Assembly (NCBI RefSeq): GCF_052857255.1
Contig: NC_135505.1
Coordinates: 44,532,520 to 44,596,519, forward strand
Reading direction: 5' to 3'
DNA: 64,000 bases
Source of the DNA: Amblyomma americanum
Lineage: Eukaryota > Arthropoda > Arachnida > Ixodida > Ixodidae
A program made the position numbers and the translations under genes. Below the pieces are notes generated by a model. It saw only the letters and a program-made list of their open reading frames with translations. It was not told the DNA's origin and made no database searches. This document shows, in pieces, positions 45,979-56,277 of this stretch (the stretch's first letter is position 1; every line of letters begins with the position of its first letter).

Positions 45979-46780
45979 CGAAGTGGTTGAAGAAAGATTG
46001 CTTGGCGCATGTTTTCTGCTGAGTTTACGAAGGAGCGCTCGACTGTTTCTTGAGGAATAACCTACGGATATTGTAACTGGGCTCAGAAGCCGGCTTTGCG
46101 TCGCAGCGCGTATGCCTTCAGCATGGGCCGAAAAAATGACACTTGTACATTTTTTTTCTGTCAGCAAGCATTGTCTATCCGCAATTAGGGTAAATACATT
46201 TACCTTTTTGGCGCCGCTGAGAAATTCCTGCACATTGGATTCAGGCCTACCAGGCTTTGGATATTTTGAAGCGATGTTTTAATACTGATGATTTGGAAGA
46301 CTGAGTAGCGGTTTAATTTTGATAACTGGAAAAGCTTCGTGCTCCAATAAGGTTTAAGTGCAGACTTTCACATGTGCAAGGTTGACCCCAAACCTTTTCA
46401 ATGGATTGATCTATTCGCACTAGATTAGATGTGTGCTTAGCCTTTTACTTGTCAATGCTCTAAAAGTGGAACATACGAATCCAGATTTTTTATTTTCCTC
46501 CCCATCTATCGCAGTTTTTCTTTTTATTTTCTCATACACAGTGATAATCGTAGAAAACATAGCAGTATTATTTTTATTATCAACCTATTTAGAAATTTTG
46601 CATGAATGCTAACAAACAGGCATATTTTGCGTTCAGTTAGCGCCATACGTTTTTGGATTATTCCCGAGGAAATATAATATTGCAATGAGCAAAGCTGAAC
46701 TAATCTATCGGCATGCAATTAAGAATTTCTAGGTACAAAAATAAAAAATAATTAACACACTCTAGTTTTCATTTTTTATT
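45979..46780. other. Arm sequence between BTB and piggyBac, no gene
   Basis: Inverted partner of 42,091-42,885. No recognisable coding content. Confidence 0.4.
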
Positions 46781-48848
46781 GTCTTATGCGAATGTTTCGT
46801 TTTTGGAACATTGGCGTTTTACGTGCCAAAGCAGCGTACACTCGTACATGCATTTCGCCGTGTCTTCTTTTTCGGCAACTTGATGGCGCTCTCTAGGTGT
46901 CGTTTGGCGCAAGGTTGAACACTATCTTTAATTGGCATTATTTTGACAGCGTTTTTGCGTGGCACGTAGAAGGAGCAGCATTCGACTGCAGCGCATAACC
47001 GCATCAATCCTTGTGAATGTGAGTAGAAAACGACATCGCGGCTGGTTTTATAATGGATTACTATACTTCTCAACGCAATAACTCTCGCTGCAGTTCACGG
47101 CACAACGCTTCCTCAAAATGGAGCCTGCAATTGACGTTTTCTTCACCCTTCCCGTTGACGAACGCGAAGGTGTGTCTATATGCCAACTACCGGCTGATGA
47201 AGATTGCAAAATTACTGACGAGGAGCACGTGAACGAAATTTATTCGTCTGAAGTTGTTCCCAATGGTGTTTGCGGGCACGTTTTAGTTATGCGGTTCTGC
47301 GATGATGACGTTGATTCGCCTGAGACACGACGAAAGAAACCAACGTGGAGGCAGTCGACTGCTGGAAAAGAGCGCAAGTCTGCAAACAAGGCTGGATAAA
47401 CAAAAACTCCAAAGCGCTCCCTTAGCGCACTATGGGGTGACCGTGCTACGTTCGGCAAAATACTTCCCTGACAGAATCCTCCGTTGTTGCTAGAGGCATT
47501 TCCTTTGCTAACAGACGTGAGCCCATTCATGCTGTTCAGCAAAATTATTTGTCCAGAATACCTTGGTTCACTGGCTCAACTGGCTGCAAGCTAAGCACTC
47601 CAAAAGAGGGAGGAGGTGGACGTCACAGGAGAGAACATAGGTCAGTTTTTCGGTCTCGTACTTTTGAGCGGGTGTCACTCCGTTCCATCTAAGGACTCAT
47701 ATTGGAGGACCGCAGAAGACCTTTGTGTGAATTTAGTCGCGACAGTTATGGCCCGCAGTAGGTTCCGGCAGCTCAAAAGGTTTTTTCGTGTAGTGGACAA
47801 CACTCGGTTTAAAGCATGCGAGGAGATGGCCAAGATTCAGCCGTTTTATGATAAAATCTTCAAATATTTCCGCCAGTTTAGAGTGTTCCATGAACTCCTC
47901 AGCATCGAGGAGTCAACGGTGCCTTTTATGGTCACCATTCGTACAAAATGTCAATTCGCGGTAAACCTATTCGATCTGGGTATAAGATATGGATGATCAG
48001 CTCTTCGAATGGGCACCTCTACGCAATGGAAATATATTGCGCGAGAAATGAGAAGAACGAGAAGACAACTCTCGGGCTGAGGATTGTTAGCATTATGGCA
48101 TCTCTCCTAACCGCCCCGTAATAGCACGTAGTCTAGTTTGACAACCTTTTCAATTCGCACGGTGCACTGGCGAAACTGGCTGACAAGAGGAATCGAGCGA
48201 CGGGGACTGTACGAGGTACAGAAACCGGTGGTTTCCCACTGAAGAGCTTGAAAGACGTCGCTAGTGAGGAAAGAGGTTCTTAATACTACAAATATGACAG
48301 TGTGGTCTACACATGCAGGTGGAAAGACAATGCAGTCGTCACAGTTTCGTCAAGCCACTTCGATCATGAGCCTCACGGAACTGCAAAACGCTTCTCAGGA
48401 CGCGCAAACAAAAAAGTAGACATTCGTCAGCCATATTTGATGAAAAAAATACATTGAGGGCATGGCGGGAGTAGATGTTCTCGACCGCATCCTCGGAAGT
48501 TATTGCCCAATGCTTCAAAGAAAAAAACGGCAGTGGAACCTTTTTTGCAATGGTCTTAACATGGCTGTCGTCGCAGGATATCTCCTTTACTGCGAGCTTC
48601 ACAAAAGAACTGATGCCGTCATGAAGCACATAGCATATCGGAGGGACGTCGCCATGTCCTTGCTGCACCTCAAGCAGAGAATCACTGTGCTTCCAAGACC
48701 TCAGGTTAAACCGAGGCGGAAGGATAGGAAAACTGATGGCCACTACATCATCTCAGCAACTCATGGGAAGTGTGAAGAGCGCAAGAAAACTCAAAGAACC
48801 AATGTCAGCAGTGCAAAAAGCGGCTGTGCAAGAAATGGTTGGCAGCAC

Positions 48849-48852
48849 ATAT
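48849..48852 (+). repeat. Target-site duplication, left copy
   Basis: ATAT immediately before the 5' LTR. The same four bases follow the 3' LTR (53,986-53,989). The uninterrupted left arm reads CACATACCATGG (minus strand near 40,010), giving the empty site independently. Confidence 0.8.
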
Positions 48853-49033
48853 TGCTACGGTTGTGCTTGTGCTTGGAACGCTCGTGCTTGGTGCGCTCGC
48901 GCTTGGAACGCGAAGAGGACGAAGTGCGTTTCTGCGGCTGGGCTTCGCGTGCCCGGTTGTTCGGCTGCGTGGCTGTAAGCTGTTTCCCTGTAAATATATT
49001 TTTCCCTTTTGGAGTGCACATCTTCACGTTACA
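48853..49033 (+). repeat. 5' LTR of the Ty3/gypsy element
   Basis: 181 bp, starting TGCTACGG and ending GTTACA (TG...CA). It differs from the 3' LTR at three positions (GG against TT near 48,945, A against T near 49,014), about 98.3% identity. It contains internal tandem GTGCTTG/GCGCTTGGAACG-like phrases. A TGTAAATATATTT stretch near 48,990 is TATA-like. Confidence 0.92.
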
Positions 49034-49037
49034 TTAT

Positions 49038-49056
49038 TGGTGTGAGGTGCGGGTAC
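49038..49056 (+). other. Putative primer-binding site
   Basis: TGGTGTGAGGTGCGGG starts five bases after the LTR. Primer sites of LTR elements usually begin TGG, the complement of a tRNA CCA end. I cannot name the tRNA from memory with certainty. Confidence 0.45.
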
Positions 49057-49111
49057 AGCCACAGCAAGCACGGAACTCCGCAGCGGTCGTCAGCTCGCCG
49101 GCTCTTCAACC

Positions 49112-50269
49112 ATGACCAGCGAAGGGGCCGCTCCGTCGGCGTCCGCCAACCCGGCGTTCATCATTGCCCATCCGAGAGATCCTGGGACCTTCAACGGAAC
49201 GGACGGCGTCGACGTGGAGGACTGGCTCGCAATGTACGAGCGCGTGAGCACACACAACAGGTGGGACCCGACCCTAAAGTTGGCCAACGTCATCTTCTAC
49301 CTGACGGGCACTGCCAGGGTATGGTTCGAGACCCACGAGGATGAACTCACCAGCTGGGATCTCTGCAAGCGCAAGCTTTGTGACCTGTTTGGTAAGCCAT
49401 TCGGGCGTCAGCTCGCTGCGAAGAAGGAGCTCGCATGCCGTGCACAAACGTCCACAGAGTCCTATGTATCATACATTCAGGACATATTAGCTCTCTGCAT
49501 CAAAGTCGACGCCACTATGTCAGAGTGCGACAAAGTAGGTCACGTGCTCAAAGGCATCGCAGATGACGCCTTTAACCTTCTTGTATACAAGGACTGCGGA
49601 ACGGTTGACGCAATCATCAAGGAATGCCGCCGGTTCGAACAAGCGAAGAGCCGCCGAATTTCTCCGCAGTTCACGCGGTTGCCGAATACGACTGCGACGT
49701 CGTCCTGTGTAGACTCGACTCCACCGAGCCGTCTGCCGACATCTGAGAGCCTGACACGACTTGTGCGCCAAGAAGTAGAGGCAATGTCCCCCGTTGCGTT
49801 TCATCCACCCGCAACAGACAGTACTCCAGCAGTATCCCTTATACAGGCTGTCGTTCGCAAAGAATTTGCCAATCTTGGGATTCAACCTGTTTGCTCAGTT
49901 AGTGCCCCATATGCTCGCCGCATGTCCCCGGAGCTCGGTTCTGAACGTGCATACTACCCTCGACGCAGCCGCAATCCAGATGAATGGAGAAAACCTGATG
50001 ACAGGCCCATCTGCTTTAACTGCTCCCGAGTTGGCCACATATCTCGACACTGCCGAAGCCGTCCGTCCTCGACCTACAGCCGCTACCCGCCGGGTTCTGC
50101 ATATTCCCGCCGCTCTCCCTCGCCCTCAGAAACGACCTCTTCTGGCCACCACGCTCAGACCCCGCTTACCAACCGTTCGTCGTCACCTCAGCGCCGTCGA
50201 TCTCCATCGCCCCGACCTCGCCGCCCTTCGTCGCCGGCCCCATATGCCCGCTCCCGGTCGGAAAACTGA
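49112..50269 (+). CDS. gag: Gag polyprotein of the gypsy element
   Basis: 385 residues, forming the particle that packages the element RNA in the cytoplasm. The start ATG has a good context (ACCATGA). The N-terminal half holds a capsid-like region (about 30-190; DVEDWLAMYERVSTHNRWD, KLANVIFYLTGTARVWFETH, CKRKLCDLFGKPFGRQLAAK), the retrotransposon gag fold by pattern. A single CCHC zinc knuckle is near the C-terminus: C301, C304, H309, C314 (CFNCSRVGHISRHC). It is followed by a Ser/Arg/Pro-rich tail (RSPSPSETTSSGH, SPQRRRSPSPRPRRPSSP) that should bind nucleic acid. The stop TGA at 50,267 overlaps the pol ATG by one base. Confidence 0.92.
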   Translation: MTSEGAAPSASANPAFIIAHPRDPGTFNGTDGVDVEDWLAMYERVSTHNRWDPTLKLANVIFYLTGTARVWFETHEDELTSWDLCKRKLCDLFGKPFGRQLAAKKELACRAQTSTESYVSYIQDILALCIKVDATMSECDKVGHVLKGIADDAFNLLVYKDCGTVDAIIKECRRFEQAKSRRISPQFTRLPNTTATSSCVDSTPPSRLPTSESLTRLVRQEVEAMSPVAFHPPATDSTPAVSLIQAVVRKEFANLGIQPVCSVSAPYARRMSPELGSERAYYPRRSRNPDEWRKPDDRPICFNCSRVGHISRHCRSRPSSTYSRYPPGSAYSRRSPSPSETTSSGHHAQTPLTNRSSSPQRRRSPSPRPRRPSSPAPYARSRSEN

Positions 50270-53200
50270 TGGCTGCAGCGTCTGGGGGTGATGCTGCTCT
50301 GACGACCCGACCAGAAAACCCTCCTTTAACTCTTCATGCTCATCGGAACATCCTTAACGTCGACGTGGACGGGGTCCCTGTTACCGCTCTGATCGACACT
50401 GGAGCGCACGTCTCAGTCATGAATGCTCGTCTTCACCGTCGCCTAAGGAAAGTGCTCACTCCTGCCCCCTCAACTGTGGTCCGTGTTGCAGATGGCGGTA
50501 TGTCTATTGTCGTCGGAATGTGTACTGCTCGTGTTTCAATAGCCGGCCGCCATACTTCTGTGCTCTTCACTGTCCTCGAACACTGCCCTCATGACATCAT
50601 TCTCGGCCTTGACTTTCTCACCGACCATTCCGCCCTTATAGATTGCGCCACAAGCATCGTTCAACTCGCTCTACCTGTTCCTTCAGAGCCACCGGATCCA
50701 ATTGTTCACCGACTGTGCACCGCCGACTTTGTCCGCCTGGACCCCGATGCCGCCACTTATGTCCGTTTCTCCGCTGTCCCGCCAGTTCCCGATGGTGACT
50801 ACATCATTACTCCGGTTCCTGATGTGCCCTTTACACGCAGTGTTGCCCTTGCGCATACAGTTGTCACCATGTCGGCAAATCAAGCGTCCCTTCCGGTTCT
50901 CAACTTTGCCTCTTACGTTCAGCCGCTCCCACAAGGTATGTCGCTCGCCACGCTGTGCCCTGCTGCCGAATGCGTCGTATCGGCGGTGAGAAGCGTCCCA
51001 CCCTCGTCGAACTGCCGCGACTCTGACGTCCCACCACTTGATGAATATGCAAAAATGATTGCTGCTGACCTCTTACCAGGGCAAGCTCACGACCTTCGGT
51101 ATCTTCTGTCGTCTTTTCGCGACATGTTTGACTTCGATGACCGCCCTTTGGCTCGAACATCTGTGGTCACACATCGCATCAACACCGGTGACGCAACTCC
51201 TATTCACAGACGACCCTACAGAGTGTCCAGTACAGAACGCACCATCATACAGCAAGAGGTGGACAAGATGCTCAGTAAAGACATCATAGAGCCCTCGTCG
51301 AGCCCTTGGGCCTCACCAGTTGTGCTGGTTAAAAAGAAGGACGGCAGCTGGCGCTTTTGTGTTGATTACCGGCACCTAAACAACATAACAAAAAAAGACG
51401 TCTATCCACTCCCAAGAATAGACGATGCTTTGGACTGCCTTCACGGAGCCAAATTTTTCTCTTCAATTGACCTTCGGTCCGGGTATTGGCAAATCTCTGT
51501 TGATGACAATGACCGCGAAAAGACGGCATTCGTCACACCGGACGGCTTATATCAGTTTAAAGTTATGCCATTCGGTCTCTGTAATGCGCCAGCTACCTTC
51601 GAAAGAATGATGGACTCCTTGCTTCGCGGCTTTAAATGGTCCACATGTCTATGTTACCTCGACGATGTTGTGGTTTTTTCGCCCACGTTTACCACGCACC
51701 TCGAAAGACTGGCGAGCATTCTTTCTGTCTTCCGTAGAGCCGGGCTACAGCTCAATTCGTCGAAATGTCAATTCGGTCGCCGCCAACTCACCATTCTCGG
51801 ACATCTAGTCGACGCTTCTGGTGTCCGCCCGGATCCTGTTAAAGTTAAAGCCGTCAAGGACTTCCCTATTCCCCAGTCGTCTACGGATGTGCGCAGCTTC
51901 GTCGGCCTCTGCTCGTACTTCCGCCGTTTCATCAAAAATTTTGCCGGCACCGCTCGCCCCCTGACCGACCTTCTAAAGAAAGACACCCCTTTTACCTGGG
52001 GCCCTGCCCAAGAGGAGGCCTTTTCTTCGCTAGTCGACTTACTCACCTCCCCACCTATTCTGGCCCATTTTGATCCTTCGGCTCCGACTGAAGTTCGCAC
52101 AGAAGCCTGCGGTTATGGGATTGGCGCCGTGCTAGCCCAACGTCACCAAGGGCAAGAACGCGTTATTGCATATGCCAGCCGCCTCCTTTCTACAGCTGAG
52201 CGAAATTACTCAATTACAGAGCGCGAGTGTCTAGCTCTTGTTTGGGCTGTAGCTAAGTTTCGACCGTACCTGTTTGGCCGTCCATTCTCCGTAGTGACCG
52301 ATCACCACGCCCTTTGTTGGCTGTCTTCACTGAAAGACCCCACAGGCCGGCTCGGACGTTGGACGTTGCGCCTCCAAGAGTATTCTTACACTGTTCATTA
52401 CAAGTCAGGGCGTCTCCATCAAGACGCCGACTGCCTGTCTCGGCACCCTGTAGAGCCGCCTGATAGTGGAGACAACGACCTCGGCCCGTGCCTCTTCGCT
52501 ATCTCCGATCTGGTTAACATCGCGGACGAGCAGCGACAAGACTCTTCCTTGCGTATTCTCATTGATCGCCTCAACTGTGCCAGCCGAGATCCTTCATTGC
52601 AACTGTTCGTCATTCAGGATGGCGTCCTATACCGCCGCAACCTTCGTCCTGACGGACCTCCGCTCCTGCTAGTCGTTCCCCACCGTCTCCGTTCATCTGT
52701 CCTAGCGGAACTACACGACCTACCGACCGCTGGCCACCTCGGCGTCTCCCGCACATACGATCGGGTCCGACGCCGCTTCTTTTGGCCTGGTCTGTACCGC
52801 TCTGTTCGGCGTTACGTTGCCTCCTGCGACCTCTGTCAACGCAGGAAGAGACCATCAACGTTGCCTGCTGGCCTTCTACAGCCTATTGACGTACCTCTCG
52901 AACCATTCTACCGTGTTGGACTCGACCTTCTCGGACCTTTTCCGACGTCCTGCTCCGGCAACCGTTGGATTGCTGTCGCGACCGACTATGCGACCCGGTA
53001 CGCTATCACGCGTGCGTTACCAACAAGTTGCGCAACCGATGTCGCCGACTTCCTATTGCAGAACGTAATCCTTCACCACGGCGCTCCACACCAATTGCTG
53101 ACGGACCGCGGCCGCTACTTTTTGTCCCGAGTAGTTGACGATATCCTCCGGTCCTGTGGCACGCAACATAAGCTCACTACAGCTTACCATCTCCAGACGA

Positions 53201-53772
53201 ACGGGCTTACCGAGCGCCTCAACAGGACTCTGTCCGATATGCTATCCATGTATGTCTCGCCCGACCACCGCGATTGGGACGTTGCCTTGCCTTATGTAAC
53301 ATTTGCTTATAATTCGTCGCGGCATGATACCACCGGCTATTCTCCTTTCTACCTTCTGTTTGGTCGGCAACCTGCGCTGCCATTGGATACATTACTACCG
53401 AGTTCTACTGCCTCGACCTCAGAGTATGCACGTGACGCCATCTCCCGAGCAACTATGGCCCGTGAAATCGCCCGAGACCGGCTCACCGCATCTCAGACCT
53501 ACCAGAAGTCAGTTTACGACCGCCGGCATCGCCCAGTACACTATCCGCCGGGCTCACTCGTCCTCCTTTGGTCTCCTTCTCGCCGTGTAGGTCTCTCTGA
53601 GAAACTTCTACGTCAGTACAGTGGCCCTTATCGAGTTCTCCGTCAGGTGACCGACGTGACCTACGAGATTACACCTCTTCATGCTCCGACGTCGTCCACT
53701 AGCCCTTTGACTGACGTCGTTCATGTAGTCCGTCTCAAACCGTACCACACGCCTGCTACATCATCCACTTAG
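50269..53772 (+). CDS. pol: Pol polyprotein of the gypsy element
   Basis: 1,167 residues. The protease active site is D43-T-G-A (TALIDTGAHVS). RT blocks run from about 340 (WASPVVLVKKKDGSWRFCVD; SIDLRSGYWQI; QFKVMPFGLCNAPATFERMM) to the catalytic Y463-L-D-D. RNase H starts near 605; its first acidic residue, normally Asp in T-D-A-S/C, is Glu here (E612 in TEACGYGIGAVLA). The chain ends with DADCLSRHP. Integrase has an H-H-C-C head (HDLPTAGHLGVSRTYDRV, CDLCQRRKRP) and catalytic residues D886 (GLDLLGPF), D946 (LLTDRGRYF) and E982 (NGLTERLNRT), a D-35-E spacing. HLQTNG replaces the more usual HPQTNG. A GPY/F-like module (YSGPYRVLRQV) lies near 1,130. The frame is -1 relative to gag and opens at an ATG inside the gag stop (TGATG), suggesting reinitiation or frameshifting. 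Confidence 0.93.
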   Translation: MAAASGGDAALTTRPENPPLTLHAHRNILNVDVDGVPVTALIDTGAHVSVMNARLHRRLRKVLTPAPSTVVRVADGGMSIVVGMCTARVSIAGRHTSVLFTVLEHCPHDIILGLDFLTDHSALIDCATSIVQLALPVPSEPPDPIVHRLCTADFVRLDPDAATYVRFSAVPPVPDGDYIITPVPDVPFTRSVALAHTVVTMSANQASLPVLNFASYVQPLPQGMSLATLCPAAECVVSAVRSVPPSSNCRDSDVPPLDEYAKMIAADLLPGQAHDLRYLLSSFRDMFDFDDRPLARTSVVTHRINTGDATPIHRRPYRVSSTERTIIQQEVDKMLSKDIIEPSSSPWASPVVLVKKKDGSWRFCVDYRHLNNITKKDVYPLPRIDDALDCLHGAKFFSSIDLRSGYWQISVDDNDREKTAFVTPDGLYQFKVMPFGLCNAPATFERMMDSLLRGFKWSTCLCYLDDVVVFSPTFTTHLERLASILSVFRRAGLQLNSSKCQFGRRQLTILGHLVDASGVRPDPVKVKAVKDFPIPQSSTDVRSFVGLCSYFRRFIKNFAGTARPLTDLLKKDTPFTWGPAQEEAFSSLVDLLTSPPILAHFDPSAPTEVRTEACGYGIGAVLAQRHQGQERVIAYASRLLSTAERNYSITERECLALVWAVAKFRPYLFGRPFSVVTDHHALCWLSSLKDPTGRLGRWTLRLQEYSYTVHYKSGRLHQDADCLSRHPVEPPDSGDNDLGPCLFAISDLVNIADEQRQDSSLRILIDRLNCASRDPSLQLFVIQDGVLYRRNLRPDGPPLLLVVPHRLRSSVLAELHDLPTAGHLGVSRTYDRVRRRFFWPGLYRSVRRYVASCDLCQRRKRPSTLPAGLLQPIDVPLEPFYRVGLDLLGPFPTSCSGNRWIAVATDYATRYAITRALPTSCATDVADFLLQNVILHHGAPHQLLTDRGRYFLSRVVDDILRSCGTQHKLTTAYHLQTNGLTERLNRTLSDMLSMYVSPDHRDWDVALPYVTFAYNSSRHDTTGYSPFYLLFGRQPALPLDTLLPSSTASTSEYARDAISRATMAREIARDRLTASQTYQKSVYDRRHRPVHYPPGSLVLLWSPSRRVGLSEKLLRQYSGPYRVLRQVTDVTYEITPLHAPTSSTSPLTDVVHVVRLKPYHTPATSST

Positions 53773-53804
53773 CACCGGGACGGTGCTTTTGCCGCCGGGA
53801 GTTA

Positions 53805-53985
53805 TGCTACGGTTGTGCTTGTGCTTGGAACGCTCGTGCTTGGTGCGCTCGCGCTTGGAACGCGAAGAGGACGAAGTGCGTTTCTGCGGCTTTGCTTCGC
53901 GTGCCCGGTTGTTCGGCTGCGTGGCTGTAAGCTGTTTCCCTGTAAATATATTTTTCCCTTTTGGTGTGCACATCTTCACGTTACA
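53805..53985 (+). repeat. 3' LTR of the Ty3/gypsy element
   Basis: 181 bp, TG...CA, three differences from the 5' LTR. The preceding GCCGCCGGGAGTTA contains only a short purine run, so the polypurine tract is weak or not obvious. ATAT follows directly. Confidence 0.92.
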
Positions 53986-54235
53986 ATATTATGGCTTCTG
54001 AAGTGTTACCGACCTACGGCATGTAGGATGAAAAAAAGAAATTTTTGCAATCTTTGTTATAAACATTTATAATATTGAAAGGCATCGTATGAAGCTAATA
54101 CTTATTCCTCTATTAACACGAGTAAGCAATCCTCATTTAACAGTCAATAAAAGTTGTTCCAGACGAGATTTGAGTTTTTCATATCGTAAACGCCAATGTT
54201 CTAAAAATGGAAAATGTGAAAAAACCGACTAAGTC

Positions 54236-55250
54236 TTTGTGAATGCGGCTGCATTACACTATAGTTAATTTAGATGAGTAAGAGAAATTAGCAGCATCAA
54301 TTTCCGTTTTTGACTACTGCTTCATTATCCGACGCTTAAAAGGTTAACTGAGACGGTAGCCAAGGAGTTTCATGAAGCTTATCAGAATAAATTGCTCGGA
54401 GGTATTTCGTTGCAGCAGTGAATAATGGTTTAGAAATAAACGGAAAATATTGCTCCAGCATTTGACAGAACTCCCAATTCATAAATAGACAACTGTGCCT
54501 ATTTTGAGTACCAATGGCGAATAAAACGCATTCCCACATAATGACCCACGCACAAAATAGAACTAAAACTTTGTGAAATTAAACTGCTAAGAAATAAAAC
54601 TAGTGCAGTGATTTCCCTGTTTTGTCGGCAGACCCACATATTGGTATGGGTTGAGGTCAGTTTGTTTGGGTACATTTGGATAGGCTAGATTGCACGATAG
54701 GAATATGGATGGCTCAGAGAGGCGGATATGCCTGATTGGTGTGTAAAGCAGGACGCATTGTTGATGGATAAGATAGCAACTCTTGTACAGTGGGGGAAAA
54801 AAATCTCCGAACCGTATGATGCGCATCCGAAGCCCATTGTTTAAATATTAGCGCTGGTTTGGATACCACACTTGTGGAGATGAAAGTCGCTACTTTCGCC
54901 TGCACAAGTGTGGAGGCTCTCCACCTGTTAATAATATACGTATCGGCATCGTCTGTGGACCAAGAGGTCGAGGCACTTTTGTCCTCGACCGCATATCTCT
55001 TACCGCAGTCTGTCTTCAGAGGTGGCCTACCCAAACAGCAGAGCTGCGCTCAAGCATTCAGTGCGAGCGTTTTCTTCAGCTTCGACACTTCGAACGCCCT
55101 CTTCACTTTTCCTCGATTAAGGCATAGATGGATTCTGGCCGTAATCACTGAGATTTTGCAATTTAACTCCATTTTGTGCTATCCGTGCAAATCACTGGCG
55201 TACCAAACGGTGCCAATCTAGAATGCCCTTTTGGTTTCTGTCCATCATTT
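54236..55250. other. Right-arm partner of the hairpin block, no gene
   Basis: Inverted partner of 38,741-39,764. It contains the two hairpins at 54,866-54,913 and 54,966-54,990 with intact stems. No coding sequence recognised. Confidence 0.5.
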
Positions 55251-55264
55251 GACTGCTTTTCGGA

Positions 55265-55860
55265 GAGAGAGAGCGAGAGAGTGTTTATTGACGGGAAAGG
55301 CAGAGAGGTTGGCCGGAAAAATGAACATCTGGCCTTCTACTCTGCACTTGGGAAAGTGAAGAAGGAAAAAAAGAAATTAAAGATTGGGGATGATGTTGAT
55401 GTGAGAAGGCGGATGAAAAAAGATACGGCACACTTTCTAACGTTGCAAAAGCGAGTCAAGGCTCGTGTCGCTTAAAAAGCGTGAGGGCGCTCGCGTTGCC
55501 TGCAGTGTTTATGTTCTATCTTGCTAAACGCCGCGGATCAAATCCTCTGAGAGGAGCTTGGTGTCAAAAGACTTCAAAGTAGATGCTAGCATGAGTCTTT
55601 CTCGTGCACACGTGGGGCACTCCACAAAAACATACTCCACAGTCTCTAGCACGCCACATGTGGAACAGTCCGGGGAGTCCGCTTGTCCAATTAAATTCAA
55701 GTACTTGCTCGCGAAGGCGACGTTCACACATAACGTTTGTGTTATGCATAGAATAGTGCGTAATATTCCGCGAGGAACAAAAAAAGGCCATCGACGCATC
55801 TTGCCGGTTAAGGTGGATGTGTCGGGTGTCTGGCAGGGTCCAATATCTAGCCGTCGCACT
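55265..55860 (-). mobile_element. LINE 3' end, right arm
   Basis: Minus-strand partner of 38,130-38,740. The frame 55,859-55,524 reads ASKYLNLIGQADSPDCSTCG, then VLETVEYVFVECPTCARERL. His of the Cys/His tail (EHVF in the left arm) is Tyr here. The tail of GAGA-type repeats is at 55,264-55,280. Confidence 0.65.
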
Positions 55861-56226
55861 CCTCATAGACCACGAAAGGAGACAAGTGGTGTCCGGTGCG
55901 GAGAATGGCACAGCTTTGCGCAGGCCACTGCTGAAGACGCTTCTTGCATCAGCGTCGGCGTGTTGAGGTATAGGCGTAATCTGCTAAAATGCATAAACGC
56001 AGTTCCTGCAGTAAAATATCTAGAATTTTATAGTATAGGCAACAGAGCATCAGCAACAGTAAACAGCATAGCAATCTCTACTGCAGTGTATGTATTATTA
56101 ATGGTAGATTGCTTATGCATAGTGCTGCGCATCATCGTATTTGGTTAATGCTGTACACCCAACTATCCTCTCTGGAGTAGCATGCCAGACCGGCTACCAG
56201 GGAGAACTCTCCTGTTTCATTAAAGT

Positions 56227-56277
56227 CCCTCCTCCTCCTCCTCCTCCTCCTCCTCCTCCTCCTCCTCCTCCTCCTCC
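56227..56277. repeat. (TCC)n tract, right arm
   Basis: About 17 units on the plus strand; partner of the longer left tract at 37,691-37,777. Confidence 0.95.

Larger units (their letters stand above)
48853..53985 (+). mobile_element. Intact-looking Ty3/gypsy LTR retrotransposon
   Basis: 5,133 bp with 181-bp LTRs of equal length, 4-bp ATAT target duplication, and gag and pol both open from start to stop. No envelope-like ORF follows pol. Domain order protease, RT, RNase H, integrase defines Ty3/gypsy (Metaviridae). LTR similarity of 98.3% shows a recent insertion, later than the duplication that made the two arms. It is the only element in the window that could still be active, subject to the RNase H substitution noted under pol. 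Confidence 0.93.
47118..54028 (+). pseudogene. piggyBac transposase pseudogene, right arm, interrupted
   Basis: ATG at 47,118 opens an acidic N-terminus (93 residues, stop at 47,399). The catalytic block 47,616-47,996 matches the left copy closely (GENIGQFFGLVLLSGCHSVP, CEEMAKIQPFYDKIFKYF, LLSIEESTVPFMV) and has the same E-E-S change. After a frameshifted middle, 48,462-48,850 gives MAGVDVLDRILGSYCPMLQR, WNLFCNGLNMAVVAGYLLYC and the start of the Cys-rich tail. The gypsy LTR begins at 48,853. The last codons (MASEVLPTYGM-stop) resume after 53,989. Dead before the gypsy insertion, since most frameshifts are shared with the left arm. Confidence 0.8.
46781..54235 (+). mobile_element. piggyBac-like DNA transposon, right arm copy, split by gypsy
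   Basis: Same element as 39,765-42,090. One end motif is at 46,788-46,822 (CGAATGTTTCGTTTTTGGAA then CATTGGCG) and the other at 54,185-54,215 (ACGCCAATGTTCTAAAAATG). The gypsy element 48,853-53,985 lies inside the transposase C-terminus. Removing it leaves about 2.3 kb, the size of the left copy. Confidence 0.6.

Noticed and set aside
49112..53772. Endogenous retrovirus with envelope
   Set aside because: No ORF with signal peptide and transmembrane segment lies between the pol stop at 53,772 and the 3' LTR at 53,805. It is an envelope-less Ty3/gypsy retrotransposon.
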